From Candidatus Eisenbacteria bacterium (GTDB lineage: Bacteria; Eisenbacteria; RBG-16-71-46): a DNA stretch of 45,078 nucleotides. A program made the translations under genes and the position numbers. This document shows, in pieces, positions 34,721 to 42,567 of the stretch (position 1 is its first letter; each line of letters starts with the position of its first letter). Under the pieces are notes generated by a model, which did no database searches, was not told the origin of the DNA, and saw only the letters and a list, made by a program, of their open reading frames with translations. The stretch spans positions 1 through 45,078 of the forward strand of contig JABFRW010000070.1 in assembly GCA_013140805.1 (NCBI GenBank), read 5' to 3'.

Positions 34721-35587
34721 TCACGGCTCCGAACCGATCGCGCTCGCGGCGCGCGCGAGTCTCCGAAATGCCGGGACCGCGGCCACCGCGGCCGCAAGCG
34801 TCATCCATCCGTGCGAGACGAACTCCCACTGCCCCGCCGATGGCACGACGCCGTACTGCATCGGCAGTACGACAAGATCGGACAGTGCGTGCAGCACCAC
34901 CCCGGGCACGATCGAACCGGTGTATCGCACCAGCAGGCCGAACACGAGCCCGTGGGCGAGGAAGAACGGGACGAATGCGATCGTCGCGTACGCGTGGCTC
35001 AGGTGCGCGAGGTAGAAGAGGATCGTCACCAGTCCGATGCCGACGAACCAGCCATGTCGTCGCTGAATACCGGACAGCATGTAGCCGCGAAACGCGGCTT
35101 CCTCGACGACTCCCGCAGTGAGCGCGACCGCGACGAAGATCGAGGCCATCGTCCAGGGTGGAAACGCGGCGACATCGAATGGCGCGCGGTACGCCGCGCC
35201 CGGAAGCGTTGCGAAGCGATAGGTCACGAACGCGATCCCCATGACCGCGATCAGCGCGAGTCCGCCCGCGATCAGCGCCCATGCCCATACCCGGGCGGGC
35301 AGCGCTCGCGCGCGCAGGGAGCCGCGCCGCGCGGCGGAGGTGCGGCGTGGCCAGCCGGCGCCGTTCGCAAAGCGCCAGAACAGCCACAACCACACCGCGG
35401 TCAGTGGCAGGAACAGCGGCAGCCGCGGCGCCAGGCGCAGGTTGGCGAACATCAGCACGCCACTCACCGAACCGCCGATCCCCAGCACGATGAAGCCAAC
35501 CAGCACCGCCCGGACGACGGCGGGGATCCGCGCCCAGGCTCTCGTCACGAGCGAGTCCGGTGGCAAATCGGCGCTCGACGAACTCAT
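34721..35587 (-). CDS. CPBP family intramembrane metalloprotease (CAAX/Abi type)
   Basis: The product is 288 aa. Motif 1 is VVEEAAFRGYMLSGIQRR, with the EE and R of the family; motif 2 is YLAHLSHAYATIAFVPFFLAHG; motif 3 is VLHALSDLVV, supplying metal-binding His and Asp. Seven to eight membrane helices fit. These Abi/CAAX-like proteases cut peptides or prenylated substrates inside the membrane; bacterial substrates are mostly unknown, some confer bacteriocin self-immunity. There is no bacteriocin gene here. GAGG lies just before ATG 35587. It is divergent from the peptide importer. Confidence 0.9.
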   Translation of the reverse strand: MSSSSADLPPDSLVTRAWARIPAVVRAVLVGFIVLGIGGSVSGVLMFANLRLAPRLPLFLPLTAVWLWLFWRFANGAGWPRRTSAARRGSLRARALPARVWAWALIAGGLALIAVMGIAFVTYRFATLPGAAYRAPFDVAAFPPWTMASIFVAVALTAGVVEEAAFRGYMLSGIQRRHGWFVGIGLVTILFYLAHLSHAYATIAFVPFFLAHGLVFGLLVRYTGSIVPGVVLHALSDLVVLPMQYGVVPSAGQWEFVSHGWMTLAAAVAAVPAFRRLARAASAIGSEP

Positions 35588-35698
35588 TCGACCTCGGGCC
35601 TCCCGGTGTCCTTCCTTCCGCTCCGCGAACCAGGTACGACTCCGCAGCAGACACCCGATGCAGCCACCGGGTCAACGCGTTCGCGCTCGCTCGCCCGC

Positions 35699-35707
35699 TG
35701 CTATACT
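35699..35707 (+). promoter_or_regulatory. Extended -10 promoter (TGC-TATACT) of the peptide importer operon
   Basis: TGC precedes a near-consensus TATACT. The -10 ends eight bases before GTG 35716, and there is no Shine-Dalgarno, so the first gene should be leaderless. Confidence 0.6.
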
Positions 35708-35715
35708 CCCGCGCC

Positions 35716-37479
35716 GTGACGCCTAGCGCCCTTCGCCTCGCTCGTTCGATCGCCGCGTTTCGCTTTGCAGCCGCGCTCCGCGCAGCCGCAGCGTACTCGG
35801 CACCTGTGGCACCCGTGGCACTCGTCTGCACGCTCGCACTGGCCGGCTGCGGGGCACCGCGGACGCAGGACGCGGCCACGGCAGCGGCAGGCGATGCGGC
35901 TTACTTCGGCGACGTCACACCGCCCGCGCGCGACGTCTTCACGTTCGCACTCGGTGCCGAGCCCGAGTCGTTCGACCCGGGCCTTGCCTCGGGCCAGCCC
36001 GACGGTCGCGTGGCGCGCCTGCTGTTCGAAGGGCTCACGCGCGAAGACGCACGCACGCTCGAGCCGCGGCCGGGGCAGGCCTACCGCTGGGAGATCACGC
36101 CCGACGGCCTCACCTACACGTTTCACCTGCGGCCGGGAATTGCATGGAGCAACGGTGCGCCGGTCACCGCCGCAGACTTCCGCTGGTCGTGGCTGCGCGT
36201 GATCAATCCCGCCACCGGCGCGCGCTACGGCAACCTGCTGGCACCGATCAAGAATGCGGAAGAGTTCAACAAGGGCAAGCTCACCGACGAGAACCAGGTC
36301 GGCATCCAGGCGCCCGACGACAGCACGCTGGTGATCACGCTTCGCGCGCCGACCAGTTACTTCCTCTATCTGGTTCAGTACTACACCTGCCTGCCCACTC
36401 CGCGCGCCGCGATCGAGAAATACGGCGTGCGCTGGACGCGTCCCGAGAACATCGTCAACAACGGGCCGTTCCTGCTCGATCACTGGCGGCAGAACGAGCG
36501 CTTCGAGTTCGTGCCCAATCCGCGCTACTGGGATCGCAAGAACATCCGACTCGAGCGCATCGTCGGCTGGACGGTCGAGGACTTGAACACCTGCGCGAAC
36601 CTCTACAAGTCGGGCGTGTTCGACTGGAACCCGAGCGGCTACCTGCCGTCGCAGTTCATCCCGCACCTGCGCACTTTCAAGGACTTCCGCCACGGCCCCT
36701 ATCAGGGCGTCTACTACTACTCGATCAACACCACGCGTAAGCCCTACGACGACGTCTGGGTGCGCCGAGCACTCACGTTGTGCGTGGATCGCGAATCGAT
36801 CGCGCGCGACCTGCTCAAAGGCAGCCGCGACCCGTGGGGCAACATGACGCCGAGCGGATACCCGGGCTACCAGCCGCCACCCGCCGTTCCGTATGACCCC
36901 GAGAAAGCGCGTGAGTGCCTGGCGAAGGCGGGCTATCCGGGCGGCAAGGGGTTTCCGAAGCTCTCGATTCTGTTCAACACCAGCGAGGATCACCGCCGCA
37001 TCGGAGAGGCGATCCAGCAGATGTGGAAGCGCGAACTCGGGATCGAGGTCGAGTTGTCGAATCAGGAGTGGGGCTCGTATCTGCAGGCCGCCACCAACCT
37101 CGACTACGATGTGGCACGGCGCTCGTGGATCGGCGACTACCTCGATCCGAACACGTTTCTCGCCTGCTTCATCACTGGCGACGGCAACAACCGCTCGGGT
37201 TGGAGCAACGCGCGCTACGACGCATTGATTCACGCGTCGGGCTTCGAGCTGGACGTGGCGAAACGCATGGCCACGCTGCGTGAAGCCGAAGCGATCCTGC
37301 TCGACGAAGCGCCGGTGATCCCGATCTACCACTACTCGACCAACGAGATGGTCAAGCCCTACGTGCGCGGGATCTACATCACGCCGCTCGACGTCCACCC
37401 GCTCACCTACGTGTGGATCGATCGCCAGTGGCGCGAACACCCGCCCGAAGTGGCGAGCCTGGAGACCAGAGCGAAGTGA
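35716..37479 (+). CDS. Peptide ABC transporter substrate-binding lipoprotein (OppA/DppA family)
   Basis: The product is 587 aa from GTG 35716. A long signal peptide ends in a lipobox L42-A-G-C45, so the protein is a lipoprotein. Family 5 solute-binding signatures follow: FTFALGAEPESFDPGLASG, LFEGLTRED, PGIAWSNGAPVTAADFRWSW, YYYSINTTRKPYDDVWVRRAL and GYPGGKGFPKLSILFNT. It should capture oligopeptides or similar solutes in the periplasm for the permeases encoded next. The stop overlaps the permease start by four bases (GTGA). The extended -10 lies directly before the start. Confidence 0.94.
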   Translation: MTPSALRLARSIAAFRFAAALRAAAAYSAPVAPVALVCTLALAGCGAPRTQDAATAAAGDAAYFGDVTPPARDVFTFALGAEPESFDPGLASGQPDGRVARLLFEGLTREDARTLEPRPGQAYRWEITPDGLTYTFHLRPGIAWSNGAPVTAADFRWSWLRVINPATGARYGNLLAPIKNAEEFNKGKLTDENQVGIQAPDDSTLVITLRAPTSYFLYLVQYYTCLPTPRAAIEKYGVRWTRPENIVNNGPFLLDHWRQNERFEFVPNPRYWDRKNIRLERIVGWTVEDLNTCANLYKSGVFDWNPSGYLPSQFIPHLRTFKDFRHGPYQGVYYYSINTTRKPYDDVWVRRALTLCVDRESIARDLLKGSRDPWGNMTPSGYPGYQPPPAVPYDPEKARECLAKAGYPGGKGFPKLSILFNTSEDHRRIGEAIQQMWKRELGIEVELSNQEWGSYLQAATNLDYDVARRSWIGDYLDPNTFLACFITGDGNNRSGWSNARYDALIHASGFELDVAKRMATLREAEAILLDEAPVIPIYHYSTNEMVKPYVRGIYITPLDVHPLTYVWIDRQWREHPPEVASLETRAK

Positions 37480-38393
37480 TCGCGTTCCTGGTCCGTCGCG
37501 TGCTCATGATCATTCCCACGCTGTGGGTGATCGGAACGCTCACCTTCTTCCTGATCCGGCTTGCTCCCGGCGGCCCCTTCCAGTCGGAGCGAGAGATTCC
37601 GGCCGCGGCGCGCGAGCAGTTGATGCGTTCCTATGGACTCGATCAACCGCTGCACGTCCAGTACCTGCGGTTCCTGGGCAATGCGGTGCGCCTCGATTTC
37701 GGCCCCTCTTACAAGTTCCCCGCCAAGCAGGTGCGAGAGATCATCGCCGAAGCGTTTCCGGTCTCGGCCGAACTCGGCGGACTTGCGCTGCTGGTCGCTC
37801 TGCTGGTCGGCGTGCCGATCGGGATCATCGCGGCGGTCAAGCAGAACACGCGGACCGACTATGCGGCGATGGCCGGCGCGCTGGCCGGAGTGTCGATTCC
37901 CAACTTCGTGCTCGGCCCGCTGCTGGTGCTGGGGCTCTCGCTCTCGCTCTACTGGTTCCCACCGGCGCTGTGGCAGGGACCGTCGAGCCGCGTGCTGCCG
38001 GTGCTGACGCTCGCCACCGCCTACGTCGCCTACGTCGCGCGGCTCACCCGCGCGGGCATGCTCGAGGTGCTGCGACAGGACTACATCCGCACCGCCTACG
38101 CCAAGGGGCTCGCGCCGCGCGTGGTGGTGCTCAAGCACGCGCTGCGACTCGGGATCCTCCCCGTCGTCTCCTACATCGGGCCCGCCGCCGCGCGCATCCT
38201 GATGGGTTCGGTGGTGGTCGAGAGCATTTTCTCGGTGCCGGGACTCGGGCGATACCTGGTCAACGCCGCGTTCAACCGCGACTACACGCTCGTCATGGGC
38301 GAAGTGCTCTTCTACGCCAGTTTTCTGATGGTGCTCAACCTGATCGTCGACGTGGCGTACGGCTTCCTCGATCCCCGTGTGGAGATGGCATGA
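37476..38393 (+). CDS. Peptide ABC transporter permease (OppB/DppB type)
   Basis: The product is 305 aa from GTG 37476. MIAFLVRRVLMIIPTLWVIG is the first membrane helix, and the EAA-type coupling motif is around EVLRQDYIRTAYAKGLAPRV, followed by LVNAAFNRDYTLVMGEVLF near the end. About six helices are expected. It forms half of the membrane channel of the importer. ATGA overlap links it to the next permease. No ATP-binding subunit (oppD/oppF) is in the window. Confidence 0.95.
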   Translation: MIAFLVRRVLMIIPTLWVIGTLTFFLIRLAPGGPFQSEREIPAAAREQLMRSYGLDQPLHVQYLRFLGNAVRLDFGPSYKFPAKQVREIIAEAFPVSAELGGLALLVALLVGVPIGIIAAVKQNTRTDYAAMAGALAGVSIPNFVLGPLLVLGLSLSLYWFPPALWQGPSSRVLPVLTLATAYVAYVARLTRAGMLEVLRQDYIRTAYAKGLAPRVVVLKHALRLGILPVVSYIGPAAARILMGSVVVESIFSVPGLGRYLVNAAFNRDYTLVMGEVLFYASFLMVLNLIVDVAYGFLDPRVEMA

Positions 38394-39292
38394 GCGCGGC
38401 CACGAACGCCCCCGATGCCTTCGGACTCGCGGCCGAGCCGCAGAGCCTGTGGAGCGACGCCTGGCGTCGCATGCGGCGCAATCACGCCGCGGTCGTCTCG
38501 GCGGCGTTTCTCGTCATCATTTCGCTGGTGGCCTTCACGGCACCGTGGATTCCGGGACTCGCGGACCCCGCGGCGCAGGACCTGGCGCTCGGAGCCTCGC
38601 CGCCATCGGCGGTCCACTGGTTCGGCACCGACGATCTCGGGCGCGACACGTTTGCGCGCGTCGTGCATGGCGGCCGGATCTCGCTGTTGATCGGGCTGGT
38701 TGCGACGTTCGTCAGTCTCGTGATCGGCGTGAGCTGGGGCGCGATCGCGGGCTATCGCGGTGGACGCGTGGACGACGTGATGATGCGCATCGTCGACGTG
38801 CTCTATTCGCTGCCGTACATCTTCCTCGTGATCCTGCTGCTGGTGTTCTTCAGCCGCAGCATCCTCATGCTGTTCGTGGCACTCGGACTCGTGCAGTGGC
38901 TCACCATGGCGCGCATCGTGCGCGGGCAGGTGCTGTCGCTTCGGCAGCAGACCTTCGTCGAAGCGGCGCGCGCACTGGGGGCGAGCGACCTCGCGATCGT
39001 GTTCAAGCACATCGTGCCGAATACGCTCGGGCCGGTGATCGTCTACACCACCCTGACGGTGCCCGCGATCATCCTTCAGGAGGCATTCCTGTCGTTTCTC
39101 GGCCTCGGCGTTCAGCCGCCGAACGCTTCGTGGGGAACACTGGTTTCGGACGGCGCCCGCGTGCTCGCGGTGTTCCCGTGGCTCGTGATCTTCCCGGGCC
39201 TGGCGCTCTCGATGACGCTGTTCTGCTTCAACTTCCTCGGCGACGGCTTGCGCGACGCGCTCGACCCGCACGACAAGCGCGACGTGAACTAG
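38390..39292 (+). CDS. Peptide ABC transporter permease (OppC/DppC type)
   Basis: The product is 300 aa from ATG 38390 inside the previous stop. The cytoplasmic N-terminus has LWSDAWRRMRRNHAAVVSAA. HWFGTDDLGRDTFARVVHGG is the family signature, and the EAA loop is EAARALGASDLAIVFKHIVPN. It ends FNFLGDGLRDALDPHDK, typical of OppC/DppC. It pairs with the previous permease to form the channel. The operon then runs into an AraC regulator four bases later. Confidence 0.96.
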   Translation: MSAATNAPDAFGLAAEPQSLWSDAWRRMRRNHAAVVSAAFLVIISLVAFTAPWIPGLADPAAQDLALGASPPSAVHWFGTDDLGRDTFARVVHGGRISLLIGLVATFVSLVIGVSWGAIAGYRGGRVDDVMMRIVDVLYSLPYIFLVILLLVFFSRSILMLFVALGLVQWLTMARIVRGQVLSLRQQTFVEAARALGASDLAIVFKHIVPNTLGPVIVYTTLTVPAIILQEAFLSFLGLGVQPPNASWGTLVSDGARVLAVFPWLVIFPGLALSMTLFCFNFLGDGLRDALDPHDKRDVN

Positions 39293-39296
39293 TCGC

Positions 39297-40157
39297 GTGG
39301 AGTACGTGCAGCGCACACCTGCCGCCGCGCTCGCCCCGCTCGTCGAGTGCCTGTGGTCGCTGGCCGGCGCACGAGCAAGCGTGCCGGACGCCGCTCTCGC
39401 CCACGAGCATCGCGTGTTCCCCGATGGATGCGTCGAGCTGATCTATCACGCGGGCGCGCCGGCGCTCTGGAGTCCGAGCCCCGACCGGTGGCTCGAGCAG
39501 CCGCGCCTGTTCGTGGTCGGACAGATCACGCGGCCATTCGGCTTTCGCGCCACGAATGCGCTGCATTCGATCGGCGTGCGCTTCCGACCCGGCGGAGCGT
39601 GCGCGTTCCTCGGCGACCCGCTCGATGCGTTGACCGATCGCACGGTCGCGCTCGCGACGCTGTGGGGCGAAGCGGGTGAACGATTGTCGAACGAACTGCG
39701 GTGCGAGTCGGAGCTCGAGCCACTCTGGACGCGGCTCGAGTCCGCGCTCGCCGCGCGGATCGCAAACGCGACGCGCGCTCGCGTGCCGGTCGCGGCGGCC
39801 GTCGATCGGTTACTCGCGACACGCGGCGGCGAATCGATCGAAGCGCTCGCTGCGCACGTCGGCTGGAGCGTGCGACAGCTCGAGCGGGCATTTCTGCGCC
39901 AGGTGGGCGTGACGCCCAAGGTGCTTGCGCGCACCATCCGATTCCAGAGCATCCTCGCCAGCCTTCCGAGCAACGGCCGCATCGACTGGGCGGGGCTCGC
40001 ATGGGACTGCGGTTTCGCGGACCAGGCGCATCTGATCCGCGAGTTCCGCCGCTTCACCGGCGCGACACCGGTGCAGATCGGCGATCCGGAACTCGAGCTG
40101 GCGCGTCGCTTCGTGAGCGACGATCGGCTGCGGGCGTATTTCAATCCGCCGTGCTGA
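39297..40157 (+). CDS. AraC family transcriptional regulator
   Basis: The product is 286 aa from GTG 39297. The N-terminal half (YVQRTPAAALAPLVECLWSL, RVFPDGCVELIYHAG, SIGVRFRPGGACAFLG) is the sensor domain seen in many AraC-like regulators (DUF6597 type). The C-terminal half holds two helix-turn-helix units: SIEALAAHVGWSVRQLERAF and IDWAGLAWDCGFADQAHLIREF, ending RRFTGATPVQI. The stop of the OppC gene is four bases upstream, so it may be co-transcribed and could control the importer. The ligand is unknown. There is no clear ribosome binding site. Confidence 0.9.
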   Translation: MEYVQRTPAAALAPLVECLWSLAGARASVPDAALAHEHRVFPDGCVELIYHAGAPALWSPSPDRWLEQPRLFVVGQITRPFGFRATNALHSIGVRFRPGGACAFLGDPLDALTDRTVALATLWGEAGERLSNELRCESELEPLWTRLESALAARIANATRARVPVAAAVDRLLATRGGESIEALAAHVGWSVRQLERAFLRQVGVTPKVLARTIRFQSILASLPSNGRIDWAGLAWDCGFADQAHLIREFRRFTGATPVQIGDPELELARRFVSDDRLRAYFNPPC

Positions 40158-40226
40158 GATCGGTCGCATTTCTTCTATCGCCGAGCCGTCGCCGCCACGT
40201 ACGGTGTCGCCTCACTCGATCCGATC

Positions 40227-40231
40227 GGAGG
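40227..40231 (+). promoter_or_regulatory. Ribosome binding site fixing a TTG start
   Basis: GGAGG with a five-base spacer precedes TTG 40237, which begins a clean signal peptide. This outweighs the earlier in-frame GTG at 40204. Confidence 0.8.
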
Positions 40232-40236
40232 CTCCA

Positions 40237-40758
40237 TTGAAGTCGATTCGCTCTCTGCTGCTCGCGTTCGCGCTGCTCGCCGTCCTGTGCACGCCTTGGG
40301 CGGCAGCCGCTGCCGAGCCGCGGCTCGCTTCGCTGGCGTGGCTCTCGGGAAGCTGGGGTGGGGTTCGAGACGGCGTGCAGTACGAGGAGCATTGGACCAG
40401 CGCCGAAGGCGGCATGCTGGTCGGCATGCACCGCGACCTGCGAGCGGGGCGAACGGTCGGCTTCGAGTTCCTTCGAGTCAGCCAGCGGGGCGACACCATT
40501 CAATACGTCTCACTGCCGAATGGTCGTGGCGAAACACACTTCCCGCTCAAGACGCTCGAGTCGCGGCGCGTGGTGTTCGAGAATCTCGCTCACGACTTCC
40601 CGCAACGCGTCATCTACTGGCAGTCGCACCCGGACTCGCTCTCGGCACGCATCGAGGGCGACGTGAACGGCAAGCTCGAGTCCATGCAATGGGCGTGGGC
40701 GCGCCGCAAGCTGGTGGAGCCACCGGCCGAGGCGGCCGAGCCGCGGAAACCGCGCTGA
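40237..40758 (+). CDS. Secreted DUF6265-like protein
   Basis: The product is 173 aa from TTG 40237. KSIRSLLLAFALLAVLCTPWAAAAA is a signal peptide. The mature part opens LASLAWLSGSWGG and has YEEHWTSAEGGMLVGMHRDL, FEFLRVSQRGDTIQYVSLPNG and VVFENLAHDFPQRVIYWQ, the pattern of the DUF6265 (lipocalin-like) family, which has no known function. It is probably periplasmic. The stop directly abuts the stop of the convergent orphan. Confidence 0.85.
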   Translation: MKSIRSLLLAFALLAVLCTPWAAAAAEPRLASLAWLSGSWGGVRDGVQYEEHWTSAEGGMLVGMHRDLRAGRTVGFEFLRVSQRGDTIQYVSLPNGRGETHFPLKTLESRRVVFENLAHDFPQRVIYWQSHPDSLSARIEGDVNGKLESMQWAWARRKLVEPPAEAAEPRKPR

Positions 40759-41442
40759 TCAGCGGTAGGTGACTTTCAGCTTTCCCCACGTCGAGCGCAG
40801 CGTCGGCACCGCCTGATCGACGTAGCCACTGCACGACGTCATGTGCATCCCCGGCGTCAAACCGACGAACTCGTATCGACCACTACCGTGCGCGCCATGT
40901 GCCCCACCGGCGGCACGCATGCCATGCATGCTGAACTCGATGGTCAACGGTGTCCCCGCGACGATCGTCACCGGCAGTTCGACCACACCCGTCACATGGA
41001 TACTGTCAGCCGAGAAGATCGTCCGGCTCAGAACCATCTGATTCGTGAGCGCACCGGCCGTGAGCGTGGTCCACAACAAGCCGCTGCATCCGGTACCGCC
41101 GCAGCCACGGGTCCAGATCCATCCGTCGACGGTCATCCGGGCGACCACGTTCACGGGAGTGCCGCTCGCCACGCCGATCACATCGAACGCATCGCGGGCG
41201 GTGGTCGTCTTCCCCGCCAGTCCGCAACAGTGATAGACGTGCACCTCGCCGCGCGTGAGGTCGAAGCCGACTCGGAACCCTGCTCCGTTGGCATCGATCA
41301 CGCTGGAGTCGAAGATCGCCGCAGTCGTCAGCACCTGACTCGGGGGGAAGATCAATTCGCTCGTCGGGCAGTCGGCCGCCATCGCATGACCCGCGACAAA
41401 CAACGCGCAAGCACAAACCAATCCGATCCAGGAGTTCCGCAT
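40759..41442 (-). CDS. Secreted Cys-containing protein of unknown function
   Basis: The product is 227 aa with GAGAGGAA before ATG 41442. The signal peptide is RNSWIGLVCACALFVAGHAMA (cut before ADCPT). The mature chain has about six Cys (DCPTSELIF, YHCCGLAG, RGCGGTGCSG, TSCSGYV) that could form disulphides. A Gly/His-rich stretch GMRAAGGAHGAHGSGRY and otherwise beta-rich sequence (GTPVNVVARMTVDGWIW, GVVELPVTIVAGTPLTIEF) suggest a jelly-roll or Ig-like fold. No family is recognised. It converges exactly with the DUF6265 gene and is divergent from the alpha/beta hydrolase. Confidence 0.7.
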   Translation of the reverse strand: MRNSWIGLVCACALFVAGHAMAADCPTSELIFPPSQVLTTAAIFDSSVIDANGAGFRVGFDLTRGEVHVYHCCGLAGKTTTARDAFDVIGVASGTPVNVVARMTVDGWIWTRGCGGTGCSGLLWTTLTAGALTNQMVLSRTIFSADSIHVTGVVELPVTIVAGTPLTIEFSMHGMRAAGGAHGAHGSGRYEFVGLTPGMHMTSCSGYVDQAVPTLRSTWGKLKVTYR

Positions 41443-41557
41443 GTTCGATTCCTCTCAAGCAGAGGAGAGCGGTCGAGGGGCGATCGACCGCACGCTGAGC
41501 CTAGCGCCGACCGCGGGTCGTCCGACAGCGAAATCTCGGCAGATCGAGGTTCCACGG

Positions 41558-41563
41558 TAAGAT
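41558..41563 (+). promoter_or_regulatory. Putative -10 box (TAAGAT) of the alpha/beta hydrolase gene
   Basis: TAAGAT ends nine bases before ATG 41573 with no Shine-Dalgarno between, the same layout as at the pntAA, RidA-family and importer genes. Confidence 0.45.
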
Positions 41564-41572
41564 GGCGCGGTC

Positions 41573-42373
41573 ATGACCACGCCACCTCCGCGTCCCCCTC
41601 TGCTCATGCTCAACGGCGTCTACGGCGCCGAGGTCCACTTCGACTCGTTGCGCGAGGAGCTCGCGAGCGACTTCCCGAGTCGCGCAATGACGTTCCGGCG
41701 CGACGGCCTGCCCGACCCCACTCCCGAGCGCGGCTTCGGGCCGGTCGTGGAGCGTCTTCACTCCGAGATCGAGCGACTCGGTGGGGCCCCGCTTCCGCTG
41801 CTCGGCTTTTCGCTCGGTGGTGCACTGGCGCTCGAGTACGCGCTCGCTCACCCCGAACGCCTGTCGGCGCTGGTGCTCATCAATGCGTATGACCGCTATC
41901 GCGGCAGTCGACTGCAATCGAGCACCCTGCCGCTTCTGCGCGAATGGCCCGCGGCGTGGACCAATCCCCCGCTCATGGCGCGCGTCGTGGTGCGGGTGGC
42001 GTGGCTCAAGCGCGGCCTTTTCCACCCCGCGGCTCCCCGGCAGGTGATCGAGCGCGGCATGATGGGCGCTGCGCTCACCACGCAGGACGACGTTCGCTTT
42101 CAGATCGCACACGTTGCGCTCCCGGGGGTCGCGGGCATCGAGCCGCGGCTCGCGGCACTCGCAGAGCGGATTCCGGTGATGCTGGTGTCGAGCCGTGACG
42201 ACGCGGTGGTGCCGCCGGCGCACACGCAACGGCTGGCCGCCTCGATGCCGGCGGCGCACTGCCTGCCGCCGTTCGAAGGCGGGCACGCGTTCTTTCAGCA
42301 CGACGCGGCGGCACTCGCCGCCGAAGTGCGCCGCTTTCTCGCCCGGCATGCAAGCGACGGCACGAACGCATGA
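41573..42373 (+). CDS. Alpha/beta-fold hydrolase
   Basis: The product is 266 aa. The nucleophile elbow is G78-F-S80-L-G in LLGFSLGGALAL. The acid is probably one Asp of SSRDDAVVPP, and the base the His in FEGGHAFFQ. The start LLMLNGVYGAEVHFDSLREEL forms the first strand and oxyanion region. A small cap domain (ALPLLREWPAAWTN-like) lies at 120-190. Esterases, lipases and dehalogenases share this fold; the substrate is unknown. The stop overlaps the next ORF as ATGA. It is cytoplasmic. Confidence 0.9.
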   Translation: MTTPPPRPPLLMLNGVYGAEVHFDSLREELASDFPSRAMTFRRDGLPDPTPERGFGPVVERLHSEIERLGGAPLPLLGFSLGGALALEYALAHPERLSALVLINAYDRYRGSRLQSSTLPLLREWPAAWTNPPLMARVVVRVAWLKRGLFHPAAPRQVIERGMMGAALTTQDDVRFQIAHVALPGVAGIEPRLAALAERIPVMLVSSRDDAVVPPAHTQRLAASMPAAHCLPPFEGGHAFFQHDAAALAAEVRRFLARHASDGTNA

Positions 42374-42567
42374 GCGAGATCCAGATCAACCGCGCGCCGG
42401 TGCTGACGCTGTGGGCAACGGTGGTGGCCGAACGCCTCGGGCATCCTCGCGCCGCCTCGCTCACGCTCGATGTGACCGCGATCACCGCGCTCGCGAAGCC
42501 TAGTCCGAGATCTCGAGCGCCAGCGCCTCGCGCTCGCTCGAGCTCGTCGCGCGCGCCGCGCAAATGA
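42370..42567 (+). pseudogene. Truncated gene remnant fused to antisense of the FAD oxidoreductase
   Basis: The frame is 65 codons, starting by ATGA overlap with the hydrolase. The first ~38 residues (SEIQINRAPVLTLWATVVAERLGHPRAASLTL) look like a genuine protein start; I recall similar openings in a widespread family of roughly 150-aa uncharacterised proteins, though I cannot name it. From about residue 42, just where it runs into the stop of the convergent FAD oxidoreductase (42500), the sequence turns into low-complexity Ser/Arg/Pro, as expected of an antisense frame. It therefore seems cut by a deletion at the junction. Whether the peptide is made is unknown. Confidence 0.5.

Noticed and set aside
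34721-35587. Abortive-infection or bacteriocin-immunity system around the CPBP protease
   Set aside because: No toxin, bacteriocin or defence gene lies nearby; the family is far broader than immunity.
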